DNA from: Apoderus coryli
Taxonomy: Eukaryota; Arthropoda; Insecta; Coleoptera; Attelabidae
Direction: 5' to 3'
DNA: 64,000 bases
Assembly: GCA_911728435.2 (NCBI GenBank)
Contig: OU452210.1
Span: forward strand, 806,001 to 870,000
Shown: positions 1 to 10,468 of the stretch, piece after piece
Layout: each line of letters begins with the position of its first letter
Position numbering within the stretch: position 1 is the first letter of the stretch
Notes under the pieces: model-generated
Database searches by the model: none
What the model saw: the letters and a program-made list of their open reading frames with translations, nothing else
What the model was told of the DNA's origin: nothing
Made by a program: the position numbers and the translations under genes

Positions 1-480
1 CCATCAGCGTTCAGGGAGCTAATTACAAACAACCCTCGTCCACCAGCGTCCAGGGAGCCAATTACAACCAACCCTCGGTCCACCAGCATCCAGGGAGACA
101 ATTACAAACATCCTTCGGTCCATCAGCGTCCAGGGAGACAATTACAAACAGCCTTCGGTCGATCAGCGTCCAGGGAGATAATTACAAACAACCTTCGGTC
201 CAGCAGCGTCCACGGAGACAATTACAATTAACCCTCGGTGCACCAGTGTCCAGGGAGCCAATTACAAACAGCCTTTGGTCCATCAGCGTCCAGGGAGACA
301 ATTACAAACACCCCTCGGCCCACCAGAGTCCAGGGAGCCACTAACACAACATCCTTCGGTCCACAAGCGTCCAAGGAGCCAATAACAAACATCCTTCGGT
401 ACACCAGCGTCCAAGGAGCCACTAACAAACTGCCTTCGGTCCATCAGCGTCCAAGGTGCTACCACCCAACAAACTTCGGT
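1..480. repeat. 40-bp minisatellite, about 12 copies
   Basis: Direct reading shows a 40-bp unit built around CAGCGTCCAGGGAGACAATT followed by ACAAAC and CCTTCGGTCCA, repeated head to tail from the left window edge to about 480. Copies differ by a few substitutions and one short deletion. Because 40 is not a multiple of three, the open frames across it are by-products. It is GC-richer than the surrounding DNA. It probably continues left of the window. Confidence 0.9.
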
Positions 481-505
481 CGAATTTACGAACTATCCAC
501 TCACA

Positions 506-622
506 ATGTCCACGACGACAGATGAACTCAACCAGCTAGCCAAGCTACAAGAGGAGCATGGGACACAGATTCATCAACTCCTCACCAACGCCAAGAAGGA
601 CTCAGTTAAGAGGGGCGTTTGA
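506..622 (+). CDS. hypothetical 38-aa ORF directly after the minisatellite
   Basis: This short ORF starts ATG TCC ACG ACG and ends GTT TGA. It has balanced, non-AT-biased codons, and its product is polar and likely helical (motif ELNQLAKLQEEHG). It lies 26 bp after the last 40-bp repeat, and base composition drops to AT-rich just after its stop. The helix-prone start recalls the first residues of a retroelement gag truncated by a deletion, but that is inference. No family is recognised. It could equally be chance coding in a GC-richer patch. Confidence 0.25.
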   Translation: MSTTTDELNQLAKLQEEHGTQIHQLLTNAKKDSVKRGV

Positions 623-629
623 ATACAAT

Positions 630-1135
630 CGTTTGCAGACCTATGTTTGCGCATGGTAGACTCCACTAATACGTATCTGGTAGCAAAAATTTTGATAGGG
701 AGTTAAAGAGTAAAGAAGGGATTAGGTATTGAAGTATTTTGAAGTTGAAATCGCGTATTGGATAGTTAGTTCAAAAACAGAGTTAGAAAATCATCATATT
801 TCGCTTTGCAGGCATAATTTTGCGCATGGTAGTCGCCACTAAGACGTATCTGCTAGCAAAAATTTTCATAGGGTTTTAAAGACAAAAGATGGGATTAGGT
901 AATGAAGTATTTTCAAGCGGAAAGATTAAATAGTTAACTCATAAATTGAGTTCAAACATGGGTAATTTTTTCAAATTTACAGATATATTTTTGTGGATGG
1001 AAATCTCCACTAATACGTATCTGGTAGCAAAAATTTTAATAGGGTTTTAAAGACTAAGGTTTGGATTAGGTAATAAGGTATTTTGAGGCTACAACAATAA
1101 AAAATTACTTAATAAATTGAGTTCAAAGTCAGCAA
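630..1135. repeat. ~173-bp tandem repeat, three copies
   Basis: Three successive copies share the core CGTATCTGGTAGCAAAAATT, then TAGGG.TTAAAGA and GGATTAGGTAATGAAGTATTTT. The matching landmark occurs near 651, 824 and 995, a period of 172-173 bp. Copies are diverged by point changes and small indels. The length suits a monosomal-type satellite monomer, but only three copies are present, so this may be a satellite edge or a small local amplification. Confidence 0.8.
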
Positions 1136-1465
1136 CTTTTTCCTCATTTTGTGCTATGATTCTAATATTTAATAATGATAGTATTACTTTATTAACTAAT
1201 TTATATATTTAACAATCACTTGTAATTAAAGTTGTACGTGAAAACTTTCTGTATTAGACAATATCCATATATAAAAAAATCCCTCATATTTCCCTTCAAA
1301 TATTCGCCATTTTCTTATAATTTTTTTATAAATTTAGCCACCGAACAAATTATTCGTAGTTGGGGCAGCATTGAAGAGATGCCGCTATGGGCGCCGCTTA
1401 TAGTCCACTTTTTTTTTAATTTATACACAGCAAGACAAAAATCTAATAGTTTTGTTGTATATTAG
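1136..1465. other. no gene seen
   Basis: AT-rich spacer between the tandem repeats and the pogo-type transposon. An open frame here has no protein-like composition. No repeat or motif stands out. Confidence 0.5.
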
Positions 1466-1467
1466 TA

Positions 1468-1491
1468 GGGGAGACCGGGGTTGGTTGTTAC
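1468..1491 (+). repeat. left terminal inverted repeat of pogo-type element
   Basis: Exact reverse complement of 4230-4253. It is preceded by TA. Confidence 0.93.
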
Positions 1492-1834
1492 ACGGGGTAG
1501 GTTGTTACTTTTAATTTTAACTGGCAGGTCAGATGGCAGCACCTGTCCGCGGCCATGATTATGAGTGTTACAAGCAGGCGTATCCACAGTCTGTGTGTTG
1601 TGGACGCCGAGAGAAGATTGTATTTTTAAGGTAAGGTTTTATAATTTTTGTACCAAAATGTAATTTTATAAATGCATTTTTGATTCTTATTAGCATAGTT
1701 AATGTGAAATGTATTATCCTGATAGTAGGTATTGTATAAAACTATGCTACTTGGCTTTTCATTGCATAAGGTGCAAATCGAAATTATTTTGAATGTGAGG
1801 GTTTTTTTAATACTTTTGTATAAAATGGCCACCA

Positions 1835-1889
1835 GGGGCAGGTTGTTACAATTCCTACGGGGCAAGTTGTTACTGTAACAACCTGCCTC
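1835..1889. promoter_or_regulatory. internal sites resembling the transposon end, upstream of the transposase start
   Basis: GGGGCAGGTTGTTAC (1835-1849) and GGGGCAAGTTGTTAC (1859-1873) are followed by the inverted copy GTAACAACCTGCCTC (1875-1889), so the last two form a near-palindrome. A further copy is at 1494-1508, and two inverted copies near the right end are at 4011-4025 and 4032-4046. They match the inner half of the TIR and are probable transposase-binding sites. The position upstream of the ATG would also allow self-regulation (inference). Confidence 0.6.
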
Positions 1890-1976
1890 GTAATCCAAGT
1901 TCATATATTTTTCATTATTACAAATGTACTTAGAAATCGGATGTAATAATATTTTAATGTTTTCAGATCCACAAAG

Positions 1977-3849
1977 ATGAGGAATTATAAAAAAAAGACA
2001 AATCGCGGTGAAACTCCAAAAGAAGTTATTTTAGCTGTTGTTAAAGAAGTTGCTGAAAAGAAAAAATCTATTAGATCTGTGGCTGAAAAATATGGAATAA
2101 ATTTTATGACTCTTCAGAGATATGTTAAGAAGTATCAGAAAGCTGGTCCAATTGGTACGAGAAGAATATATTCCAAAAAATACTTTATATAGAATAACTT
2201 AATCTTATTTTATTACAGAGGGCAAAAACATTTCCACTGGATATTTAAAGAATAGGCAGATACTAACACAGTTTCAAGAAAACGAATTAGCTGTATATGT
2301 AACAGAATGTTCGAGAATTTATCATGGTTTGTCTCCCAAAGATCTAAAGCAACTTGCATATCAGTTTTCAATGAAAAACAATGTAGTTGTACCAGATAAT
2401 TGGATTAAATCCGAATCCGCGTCATCTGATTGGCTTACGGGTTTTTTAAAACGACACCATAAATTATCGATACGCACGCCACAAGCCACTAGTTTAGGAC
2501 GTGCCACAAGTTTTAATCGGCACAACGTAAGCTTGTTCTTTGAAAAGCTTTCCGATGTCCTTGGCAGACACAACTTTGGTGCCAACGATGTTTATAATTT
2601 GGACGAGACGGGCGTCACGACCGTTCAAAGTCCGACAAAAATCATAGCTTCTAGAGGAACAAAGCAAGTGGGGGCAGTAACCTCGGGGGAAAGAGGAACT
2701 CTGGTGACAGTGTGTGTAGCAGTGAACGCAAGTGGTAATTCCATTCCACCAATGTTTATCTTTCCACGGAAAAATTACAAGGAGCATTTTGTTTCCGACG
2801 GACCACCAGGCTGCATAGGAACAAGTAACCCATCTGGCTGGATGACGAAAATTGAGTTTTTGGTGTATATCAAGCACTTTGTAAAGTACGTAAGGTGCTC
2901 AAAAGAAAGGCCAATATTGCTCATATTGGATAACCACGATTCTCATCTATCGGTGGATGTGATTGACTTTTCTAAAGACAACGGAATTGTGCTTTTAACG
3001 TTGCCTCCTCATTGCTCCCACCGCTTACAACCCTTGGATAGGACAGTATTTGGGCCCCTTAAAAAGTTTATAAATAGTCAGATGGATTGTTGGATGAAAT
3101 CACATCCCGGAGTAACTATGACTATTTATAATATTCCGTCAATAGTTAGAGACGCACTTCCGTTAGCTGTAACGCCTAAAAATGTAATGTCTGGATTTGC
3201 TGCCACAGGGATATTCCCTTTTAATAGGGACATTTTTACAGATTATGATTTCCTACCATCGTCTGTTACCGACAGGCCACTACCCAATATGGAACGTCAA
3301 GAAGAACCTCAACTGGATGTTGAAGTCACACACCACCTGGAAAACCTGCCAGAAGAACAAACTACCTCGAATTCCTCAGCTATCCTACAAAACATTCTTT
3401 TAGAATCAACAAGTTATAAGAATAATGAAAACATGGACGATGTGCAACCATGTAGATCCAGTGCATCTACTTCTAAGCAAAAGTTTGTTAGTCCAAAGGA
3501 AATACGTCCACTGCCGAAAGCTGCGCCATGAAATAATACCCAACGAAATAGGAAACGAAGACACACAGCAATCCTAACAGATACACCAGAGAAGGAGGAG
3601 CTAGAGAGGCAAGAAAAATTGCGAAAGCAGAAAATTGACAAAAAAGGGAAGCGTAAGGTAAAAAGGCAAGTTTTCGAAGAAAGTGATGATGAAAATGAAG
3701 AATGCTTCTGTCTGATCTGTTGTGAGGCATTCAGTAACTCAAAATCCAAAGAAAAATGGGTTCAGTGTATTCAGTGTAAAGGGTGGGCGCATGAGCTCTG
3801 TAGCGATGGATGTGAATTATTTACATGTGTACACTGCGATTTCGACTAA
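1977..3849 (+). pseudogene. pogo/Tigger-type transposase, one in-frame stop
   Basis: Exon 1 (1977-2154) encodes a Pipsqueak-type helix-turn-helix (SIRSVAEKYGINFMTLQRYV). A 64-nt GT..AG intron (2155-2218) joins in frame to exon 2 at 2219. Exon 2 gives a CENP-B-like region, then the DDE_1 catalytic core: NLDETG near 2600, LDNHDSH near 2930 and LQPLDRTVF near 3030 supply the three acidic residues. A TGA at 3529-3531 interrupts the frame. The same frame reopens at once and runs to 3849, ending in a Cys-rich PHD-like finger (CLICCEAF, WVQCIQC, WAHELC) common at the C-terminus of insect pogo transposases. The stop removes only the finger, so the catalytic core could still be made. It would bind the element ends and cut and paste in the nucleus. 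Confidence 0.9.
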
Positions 3850-4229
3850 TATTTTACTTCGAGATAGACAGCGATATTTTGTATTTATGATGTGTGTTTT
3901 TCTTTTAATGTGAATTTTACAGAGAGGGTTATTTTTTTTTTGAGTATTTTGTTAAAATTGTTTATGGTTTAATAAAACAAAATTAGACAAACTACACTGA
4001 ATTGCCCTTAGTAACAACCTGCCCCAATAAAGTAACAACTTGCCCCGAGGTGGGGTAACTTGATACAGTTTGCATAGGATATTTATATATAATTTTTTAC
4101 AGAAAATATAAAGTTTTATGCAAATTTAAATATACTAACTTATATTAAAGTCATATATGCTTCGTATACGTAATTTGAAAAGAACATTGTAACTTTTCAT
4201 TAGGCCCACAAATATATTCTTTAAAAATT

Positions 4230-4253
4230 GTAACAACCAACCCCGGTCTCCCC
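4230..4253 (-). repeat. right terminal inverted repeat of pogo-type element
   Basis: Exact reverse complement of 1468-1491. It is followed by TA. Confidence 0.93.
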
Positions 4254-4255
4254 TA

Positions 4256-5370
4256 TAATAAAGTTGTATGTGGTGTGTAGTAGACTATGTTATATTATGT
4301 ACATGCGTATGTACTAGGAGTAAAGGTTACTAACTTTAGCCATGTACAGTAATATTATGTAGGTGTACCTACTGTTAGAGGATAAAAATATAATAAGGAA
4401 TAAAGTAGTTAGTTTGTTACGTTAGTTTATTGGAAATAATGAAAATAATACAATTACAATAATTATTAAAATTCTTGGTTTGAATTGTCGCTAAATAGAT
4501 TACTTCAGAGTATTAAAATTCTGATTCGTTACGCAGGTCATATAGATATTGTTAATTATATTATAATTTGTCGGCAAAGTTTTGGGGTGACACAACCTAT
4601 AATATGATATGCAATATTCCACAACTATGGTAGGTAGGTATCAAATATGGACAATTTAAGATACACTTTTTAAAAATATTGCTAGGTAGGTAAATAGGTA
4701 GACTAGTACTATATAAAAAATCGGTTATGTTACCCAAAAAACCTCTTCGCAGGTTTAACTACCGCCTCAATAATTTGGGGCTATGGGGCTATTACGAATC
4801 TGAAATTATATTTGAAAACTGCATGATAGCATATCAAAAACAGATTTCAGATTTGTAGTCAGCGACCCCAAAAACACTGGTATAAATACCAAAATTAGCG
4901 TAAATCTTGTCTGCGATCTTGTATCCGCCATTCTGGATTTAAGCATGTTAGGAAGGATTTCAGATTCGTTATCAGCATTATCTACTGTCCCTAGGTGGGG
5001 AAAGTAAAAAACGAATTGAAATAGTTTTTTGGTATACCTAGAACTTTACCTACAGAATAGGTAGGTACCTATACGATATAACATTAGTTTACGTAGGCCG
5101 TCTATAAAAGGGATAAATAAATAGACGTCGAAAATTAAATACAGGGTGATTTTTTTTAGACTAGCCTATTTAAATTTCGACAAAAAATATTATTGTGAGT
5201 AAAGCGTTTAGAAAATTGTTTAAAAAAGGTTAGGTCTCATAACTTAATCGGGAGCCATAAAGGAAATTTTATACAACAAAATTAGTTTTATTAAAATAAA
5301 TAAATTATGTACCTCTACCTAAATGTGGCAGCATACTCATTTTGAAAATATTATATTAGTACGTAAAGCA
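4256..5370. other. no gene; AT-rich spacer with dispersed repeat scraps
   Basis: The stretch includes GGTAGGTACC-type words and a segment near 4740-4990 where ACGAATCTGAAATTATAT and TTCAGATTCGTTATCAGC lie in inverted orientation, which looks like an old repeat copy. TACAGGGTGATTTTTTTTAG near 5142 resembles the outer end of a mariner-type element. No supported coding sequence is present. Confidence 0.5.
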
Positions 5371-6190
5371 CATCTGCTCATAGAAAATGACAACAATAAT
5401 AGGGCAGAAAGACTCATGAAGATTGTTGCCAGGTTTTGATATGGGCAAAAGGCTAAACCTAATTCAAAGAGGCTCATACGAACGTAGGATTATTCTTTCG
5501 GGATTATGCCATAATAAAAAATCCGACTGGCATTCAAGTCCATACAAATCGGTGACTGGGCATAGTCCATGGAAAAACTTTAAAGTATTTCTCAAAACGC
5601 AGGAAAGCAGAAAACGTTTGTTTAAAAATGACGATATTCAAGAAATTCTGCCAAAGAAAATTAAGAAAACAAAAAAAAATAAAGATTACGGACCGAATGC
5701 CGAAGAGCCAGAGAAAGATGAAGCCCTTGTACGGAATGAAGTTGACGTAATTTTAAACCGATTACAGGTAAAATATTCTACCCATAAGTTTAAGTACCAG
5801 GACTAATTATCTAATATAGGTAACAGAAAAAGAGAGGGATGTTATACAAATCCAAACTCAAGGACAATTTGGCAAAGAATTCTATATGAATGAGAGGAAA
5901 ATGAGACTTACTGCATCAATGTTTGGCAGGGTCATAAAATGAATGCCGTATACACCTTGTCATAATATTGTAAAATAGTGTCTAAAACCCTCGTCATTCT
6001 GGTCAGAAGCCACTAATTATGGAATCGCGAAGGAAAAGGTGGCAGTTGCTTCGATTCAAAAAACCCAAAACAAACACGTCATTGACTCGGGATTGTGGAG
6101 AGATTTAGAAAATGGATTCCTAGGCAAAAAAAAGAAGAACTCGCGAAACCTCTCTAACGTTATTGCGAATATAATGTTTTTGGAATAGTG
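5370..6190 (+). pseudogene. decayed gene with YqaJ-like (lambda exonuclease-type) nuclease domain
   Basis: A readable exon (about 5423-5767) contains GKRLNLIQRGSYERR and HSPWKNFKVFLK, followed by a Lys-rich segment. A GT..AG intron of 52 nt (5768-5819) joins it in frame to a second exon holding KMRLTASMFGRVIK, then TNYGIAKEKVAVASI and DSGLWRDLENGFLG, the order seen in YqaJ-type nucleases. In-frame stops fall at 5940-5942 and shortly after, and the 5' part is split by a frameshift near 5430. The Asp-rich catalytic part that should follow FLG is lost. In insects such genes occur in many copies associated with mobile DNA. This copy is dead. Confidence 0.7.
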
Positions 6191-6513
6191 TTTGTGTGTG
6201 ATGTGTTTGTGCCTGTCTGTGTTTAGTCACTATAATAATAATAATAATTGCTTTATTGCCCAACAGTATTACATACCATTAACAGAGCACATTTAAAAAA
6301 TATGATTATAACTATAAACACCACCACACACCACGATACTTAATAAGAATCATTCAATACTCATAAGAAAAAGAAAAAAGAAAAAGAGAAATATATCATT
6401 CTTAAAAAATATACATTAACAACATCTTAACCTACTAAATCTTACTATAAATTGAGGTAATCAAAAACCATGTTTTACATACATTGAGAAAAATAAATTA
6501 GCTTCGAAAATAA

Positions 6514-9408
6514 TCAGTAAGATGACTGACTCAACATTAATGTGACTGACCTTCTAACTAATGTCAGTGACTCAGAATAAATATCACAGCAGTCAGCAAC
6601 AGAGTTAAAATTATCGCACATTGTGTATATGGGTGACCTTTCGTATATGTTACTCCTCGCTCTCACATTATAAAACGGAAAATTATATCTTGAATTTATT
6701 CTAGGAATCAAAAAATTTATTCCAGCCAAGAGCTCTGAACAAGCTATTTTACCATGCAACAGCCGATAAAGAAAACACACGTTACATATCTTTCTACGCA
6801 GATCCAAGCTGAGAAAATCAAATCGTGTTGTTAATTCACTATAAAGTACACCCTGTTCTGGATAAACTCCATCAATTTTAAAGGAAAGGTACTTTAGAAA
6901 TTTCCTCTGAATTCTCTCAATGCAAACTTTATAGCAAGTATAATAAGGGTACCATATAAGAGAGCAGTATTCCAGCTTGGAACGGACATATGCGAAATAA
7001 ACAGACTTTATGGCATTCACATCTGTAAAAGATCTACAACTTCTCGTAATAAAACCGTACATCATCAAAGCATCTCCAACCATAACTGTAATATGTTCCG
7101 AAAACGAAAATTCTCTGTCAAACAGAACTCCCAAATCCTTTATAGATTCAAGAACTAGCAAAACTTCATCACCTATACTGTACTGAAAACTGAGGAAAGA
7201 TTGCTTCCGCGTGTACGTCACAACTCTACATTTTCCAGCATTTAAACACAATTTGTTACTCTGACACCATTCTTTAATTATGTTAATGGAATGCTGAAGC
7301 TGCAAGCAATCATCCACAGTTCCTATTTGTGAGAATATCTTGAGATCATCAGCAAAACACAACCTCCGGCAAGCCAATTCCCTCCCGAGGTCATCTATGA
7401 ACAATATGAACAACAGGGGGCCTAAATTTGAACCTTGCGGTACCCCAGAGCTTGCTAAATAGCACGGAGAATCATACCCACTGATTGAAACATACTGCTG
7501 TCTTTGCAATAAATACGATTGAATAAGAGAAACTGCTGAAGTTCTAAAACCGAATCTTGCTAGCTTACAAAGTAATATAGAGTGATCAATTCTATCAAAA
7601 GCCTTCGCAAAATCGGTATAGATCACGTCCACCTGCCCACGCTCGTTCAAAACGTTAGAAATATATTGCGAAAAGACCGCCAGATTTGTTGTTGTTGATC
7701 TATGGGAAAGGAAACCATGCTGAAAATCATCAAGCTCATTTCTAACGAGAGGATATATTCTATTATATAAAACAATTTCAAAGAGCTTGGAAAAATTTGA
7801 TAAAATTGATATTGGCCTATAATTATTTACAGATGAACGGTCGTCCGCCTTGAATATATGACATACACGAGATAATTTCCACAATGTTGGAAAACGTCCT
7901 GTTTTGGACATTAGATTAAAAATACTACACATTGGACCACTAAAAACAGAAATACAATCTTTAACTAAAAAAGACGGAACGCAATCCGGGCCAGTTGTTA
8001 ATTTATTTTTCAGTCTCTTTGATGCCAAAATTATCTCAGACTCTGTAATATTTCGGAAATCAATGTCACAATCAATCTCTGACAATATATTTAAAGTACC
8101 AGTAGCTGGAGTGCCACTAGCTGGAACAAATACACTATGAAAATATTCAGCAAACGCATTGACTATAGATTGTTGATCGCTATATGTTGTTTCATTATAA
8201 GTCATGAGGCCCGGTATGTTACTCAAACCCCTTTTCGATTTGACAAAAGACCAGAACATTTTAGGATCTGTCGTAATACTGTTCTCCGCAGTTCTTACAT
8301 AATTAGAGTAAGCCTCGGAAATCAACCGTTTGGAGTGCGCACGCAAACGCCTAAACTCCTCATGATGATATCGGGATCCAGTAGACTTAAAAGTTTTGTG
8401 ACATTTAGCTTTTCTCTTGATACAGTTTATAATGTCAGACGTATACCATGAAGGATATCGATGACTAAATGTCTTATGGCAAGGCACAAATAAGTCAAAA
8501 ACACTATACAGTTTAGAATAAAATGATTCGAGAGCACTGTCAACGTCATCAAAATCATTTAAAAATGTCCAATCAAAATTGAAAAGTGCCTCATACAATT
8601 CAAAGAAATTTGCCCGCCGAAAATTGTAAAAATTCCTAGATAAATTAGTTTGGAACGTTTTTTCTTCAAAATTTAAACCTAACAATTCCACACGCAGCGC
8701 AGGATGGTACAATCTGTCCTCATAAACCAATGGCGATTCATCTTTCTCCACTTTACATTTAACATTCGATATAACCAAGTCCAGCACTCTACCCATCTCA
8801 TTCAAAACATCATTATACTGAAGACAATTCAATAAATTCAGAAAACCGTCGAGAGCCGCCGATCTCCTGTCAATAGACTCAGATATATAATTAGAGATAT
8901 TAAAGTCACCTATAATTGCTAACTTATTATCATGCAAAGCATATCGCTGTTCAAAATTATCAAGAAAAGATTGAAGGGTTTCGATGGCTATCGACGGTGG
9001 AATATATACTACAAAAATATCTATTGACTTATAACCTAAATAACATCGACACCCTAACAAGTCAATATAAGGAAAGTTTCTATCTAATTCAATAGTGTTA
9101 ATAATTTCAACTTTAATATAATTTCTTACTGCTATCAGCACACCACCGCCGTCTACTTTATCAATTAAACCAAACTTTCTATCCTTTCGATAAACATCAA
9201 AACATTCAGGAAACAATTCAGCACTATGCACCGAAGAATTCAAAAATGTCTCTGTCAACACAACAATCTCATGATCACAATCACATGTAGAAACATAAAT
9301 GTCATGGGTTTTGGAGCGCAATCCTCTAACGTTCTGATAGTAGACCGAGACACTTGACTGAGACACACTGCTGGGCGATACTAATTTAAATTTACAATCC
9401 TGGGACAT
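6514..9408 (-). CDS. LINE ORF2: endonuclease-reverse transcriptase, 964 aa
   Basis: The N-terminal APE-type endonuclease shows YYQNVRGLRSK (Asn26), LTETFLN (Glu53), GDFN (Asp168/Asn170) and YHPALRV (His235). The reverse transcriptase follows with YTDFAKAFD (Asp599), SSGVPQGSNLGPLLF and FADD (685-688). A C-terminal thumb and Cys-containing region closes the protein. The length fits a complete ORF2, and there is no stop or frameshift. The ATG at 9408 lies 28 nt inside the end of ORF1 in another frame, which suggests translation by reinitiation. The enzyme would nick target DNA and reverse-transcribe its own RNA there. The histidine motif is not the usual SDH, which might weaken the nuclease. 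Confidence 0.93.
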   Translation of the reverse strand: MSQDCKFKLVSPSSVSQSSVSVYYQNVRGLRSKTHDIYVSTCDCDHEIVVLTETFLNSSVHSAELFPECFDVYRKDRKFGLIDKVDGGGVLIAVRNYIKVEIINTIELDRNFPYIDLLGCRCYLGYKSIDIFVVYIPPSIAIETLQSFLDNFEQRYALHDNKLAIIGDFNISNYISESIDRRSAALDGFLNLLNCLQYNDVLNEMGRVLDLVISNVKCKVEKDESPLVYEDRLYHPALRVELLGLNFEEKTFQTNLSRNFYNFRRANFFELYEALFNFDWTFLNDFDDVDSALESFYSKLYSVFDLFVPCHKTFSHRYPSWYTSDIINCIKRKAKCHKTFKSTGSRYHHEEFRRLRAHSKRLISEAYSNYVRTAENSITTDPKMFWSFVKSKRGLSNIPGLMTYNETTYSDQQSIVNAFAEYFHSVFVPASGTPATGTLNILSEIDCDIDFRNITESEIILASKRLKNKLTTGPDCVPSFLVKDCISVFSGPMCSIFNLMSKTGRFPTLWKLSRVCHIFKADDRSSVNNYRPISILSNFSKLFEIVLYNRIYPLVRNELDDFQHGFLSHRSTTTNLAVFSQYISNVLNERGQVDVIYTDFAKAFDRIDHSILLCKLARFGFRTSAVSLIQSYLLQRQQYVSISGYDSPCYLASSGVPQGSNLGPLLFILFIDDLGRELACRRLCFADDLKIFSQIGTVDDCLQLQHSINIIKEWCQSNKLCLNAGKCRVVTYTRKQSFLSFQYSIGDEVLLVLESIKDLGVLFDREFSFSEHITVMVGDALMMYGFITRSCRSFTDVNAIKSVYFAYVRSKLEYCSLIWYPYYTCYKVCIERIQRKFLKYLSFKIDGVYPEQGVLYSELTTRFDFLSLDLRRKICNVCFLYRLLHGKIACSELLAGINFLIPRINSRYNFPFYNVRARSNIYERSPIYTMCDNFNSVADCCDIYSESLTLVRRSVTLMLSQSSY

Positions 9409-10112
9409 CCATTGAAATACTTAATTTTGAGATTAGTCTCACCAGAGGCCAATCGCCGATCCAGCTCAGTTTTCACCTTCTTATAATACTTAGTACGGTC
9501 ATATGATAATACAACATTACGGTAATGTGTGGTTTTCAAATTCCTTGAATTTTTGACGGCATTAAACACCTGACGATTACTGTCCAAAGTTATTTTAACT
9601 GGTCGGTTCCTGCCCTGAACAAACTTTCCCAATCTCACCGGTTTCAAATTAGTTAAATGCATTTCCGGATCCACCAAGTTCATTATGCGTCCAACTTCGT
9701 TCGTATCATTGGTCACACGTTCATTGGTAGAAACAGTCTGAGATTGCTCCGGAACATTAAAAAGTAATATATTACTCCGTCGAATGTTACGATGCTCCAT
9801 TTCACTGAGCAGTTCCTCAAAACACTGATCCGATATGACGTCCGGATTGTTCTGCTGCCTATCCGACCTCAGATTGTTAATGTCTTCTTGGAGTTGTATG
9901 ATAAGAGATTTAAGATCCTTAATATCACTAGCTATTGCGCGACAGGACCTACATGACCAATCGTACCCCTTATTTGAATTAAGCGCTCTGACTTCAGTAG
10001 TACTAATATCAACGCAAGAATTCTTGAACATCTTCTTACAGATGCAGCACTTCACCATAAGATGAGCCTCATAATGCCTATTACAGCAAGAGCAATTTAT
10101 TGTGCTTGGCAT
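9381..10112 (-). CDS. LINE ORF1: PHD-finger and RRM-like nucleic-acid-binding protein, 243 aa
   Basis: The ATG at 10112 was chosen; the open frame extends a few codons upstream but without another ATG. The N-terminus holds a Cys/His cluster (CSCCNRHYEAH, CCICKKMF, WSCRSC) that reads as a PHD-like finger. A coiled-coil stretch follows (DIKDLKSLIIQLQEDINNL). The C-terminal half is RRM/ORF1p-like, with NILLFNVPEQSQ and PVKITLDSNRQVF. This architecture is known for ORF1 of CR1/Jockey-type LINEs, where the protein packages element RNA. The 3' end overlaps ORF2. Confidence 0.88.
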   Translation of the reverse strand: MPSTINCSCCNRHYEAHLMVKCCICKKMFKNSCVDISTTEVRALNSNKGYDWSCRSCRAIASDIKDLKSLIIQLQEDINNLRSDRQQNNPDVISDQCFEELLSEMEHRNIRRSNILLFNVPEQSQTVSTNERVTNDTNEVGRIMNLVDPEMHLTNLKPVRLGKFVQGRNRPVKITLDSNRQVFNAVKNSRNLKTTHYRNVVLSYDRTKYYKKVKTELDRRLASGETNLKIKYFNGCPRIVNLN

Positions 10113-10468
10113 TGTTGATCCTATCGGCACCAATCACCAAATCAGCTTGAATGATATTGTAAACGTCTCAAGCAACCCCCGTATTAATATCAATGGCAAA
10201 AATATTTATTATCACGCACAGACTATCAATATGTACCGCCGCACAGCAAAAAATGGCAGAACCGATAAAAGACTGATAAACAAAGCAAACAATAAGTAAA
10301 AATCACGTTTAGATGTGAATTACGCCACTTCGTAATGACACAAGTGAATTTATAATAACTTATTAGCAAAGATCACTTCACGACAATTATTTTGGTATAA
10401 AATCCAAAGCTCAAAAATTCACTTTTACCACCGAAAAACACAATTTAGTGCGGAGAAATTATAAACGT

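Larger units (their letters stand above)
1468..4253 (+). mobile_element. complete pogo-type (Tc1/mariner superfamily) DNA transposon
   Basis: The ends are perfect 24-bp inverted repeats, 1468-1491 and 4230-4253, beginning GGGGAGACCGGGGTTGGTTG. Each end is bordered by TA (1466-1467 and 4254-4255), the expected target duplication of this superfamily. The 2.8-kb interior carries one transposase gene with an intron, encoding HTH, DDE and C-terminal zinc-binding regions. GGGGCAGGTTGTTAC-like sites recur inside both ends. The perfect ends suggest recent mobility, though the encoded protein has one premature stop. Confidence 0.93.

Noticed and set aside
238..525. 95-aa ORF across the 40-bp repeats
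   Set aside because: Open frames occur on both strands because the repeat lacks stops; the peptide is repeat-derived and not gene-like.
2361..2877. Minus-strand ORFs opposite the pogo transposase
   Set aside because: Shadows of the real coding strand, which carries the conserved DDE motifs.
7904..8451. Plus-strand ORFs opposite LINE ORF2
   Set aside because: Shadows; the minus frame is a 964-aa reverse transcriptase.
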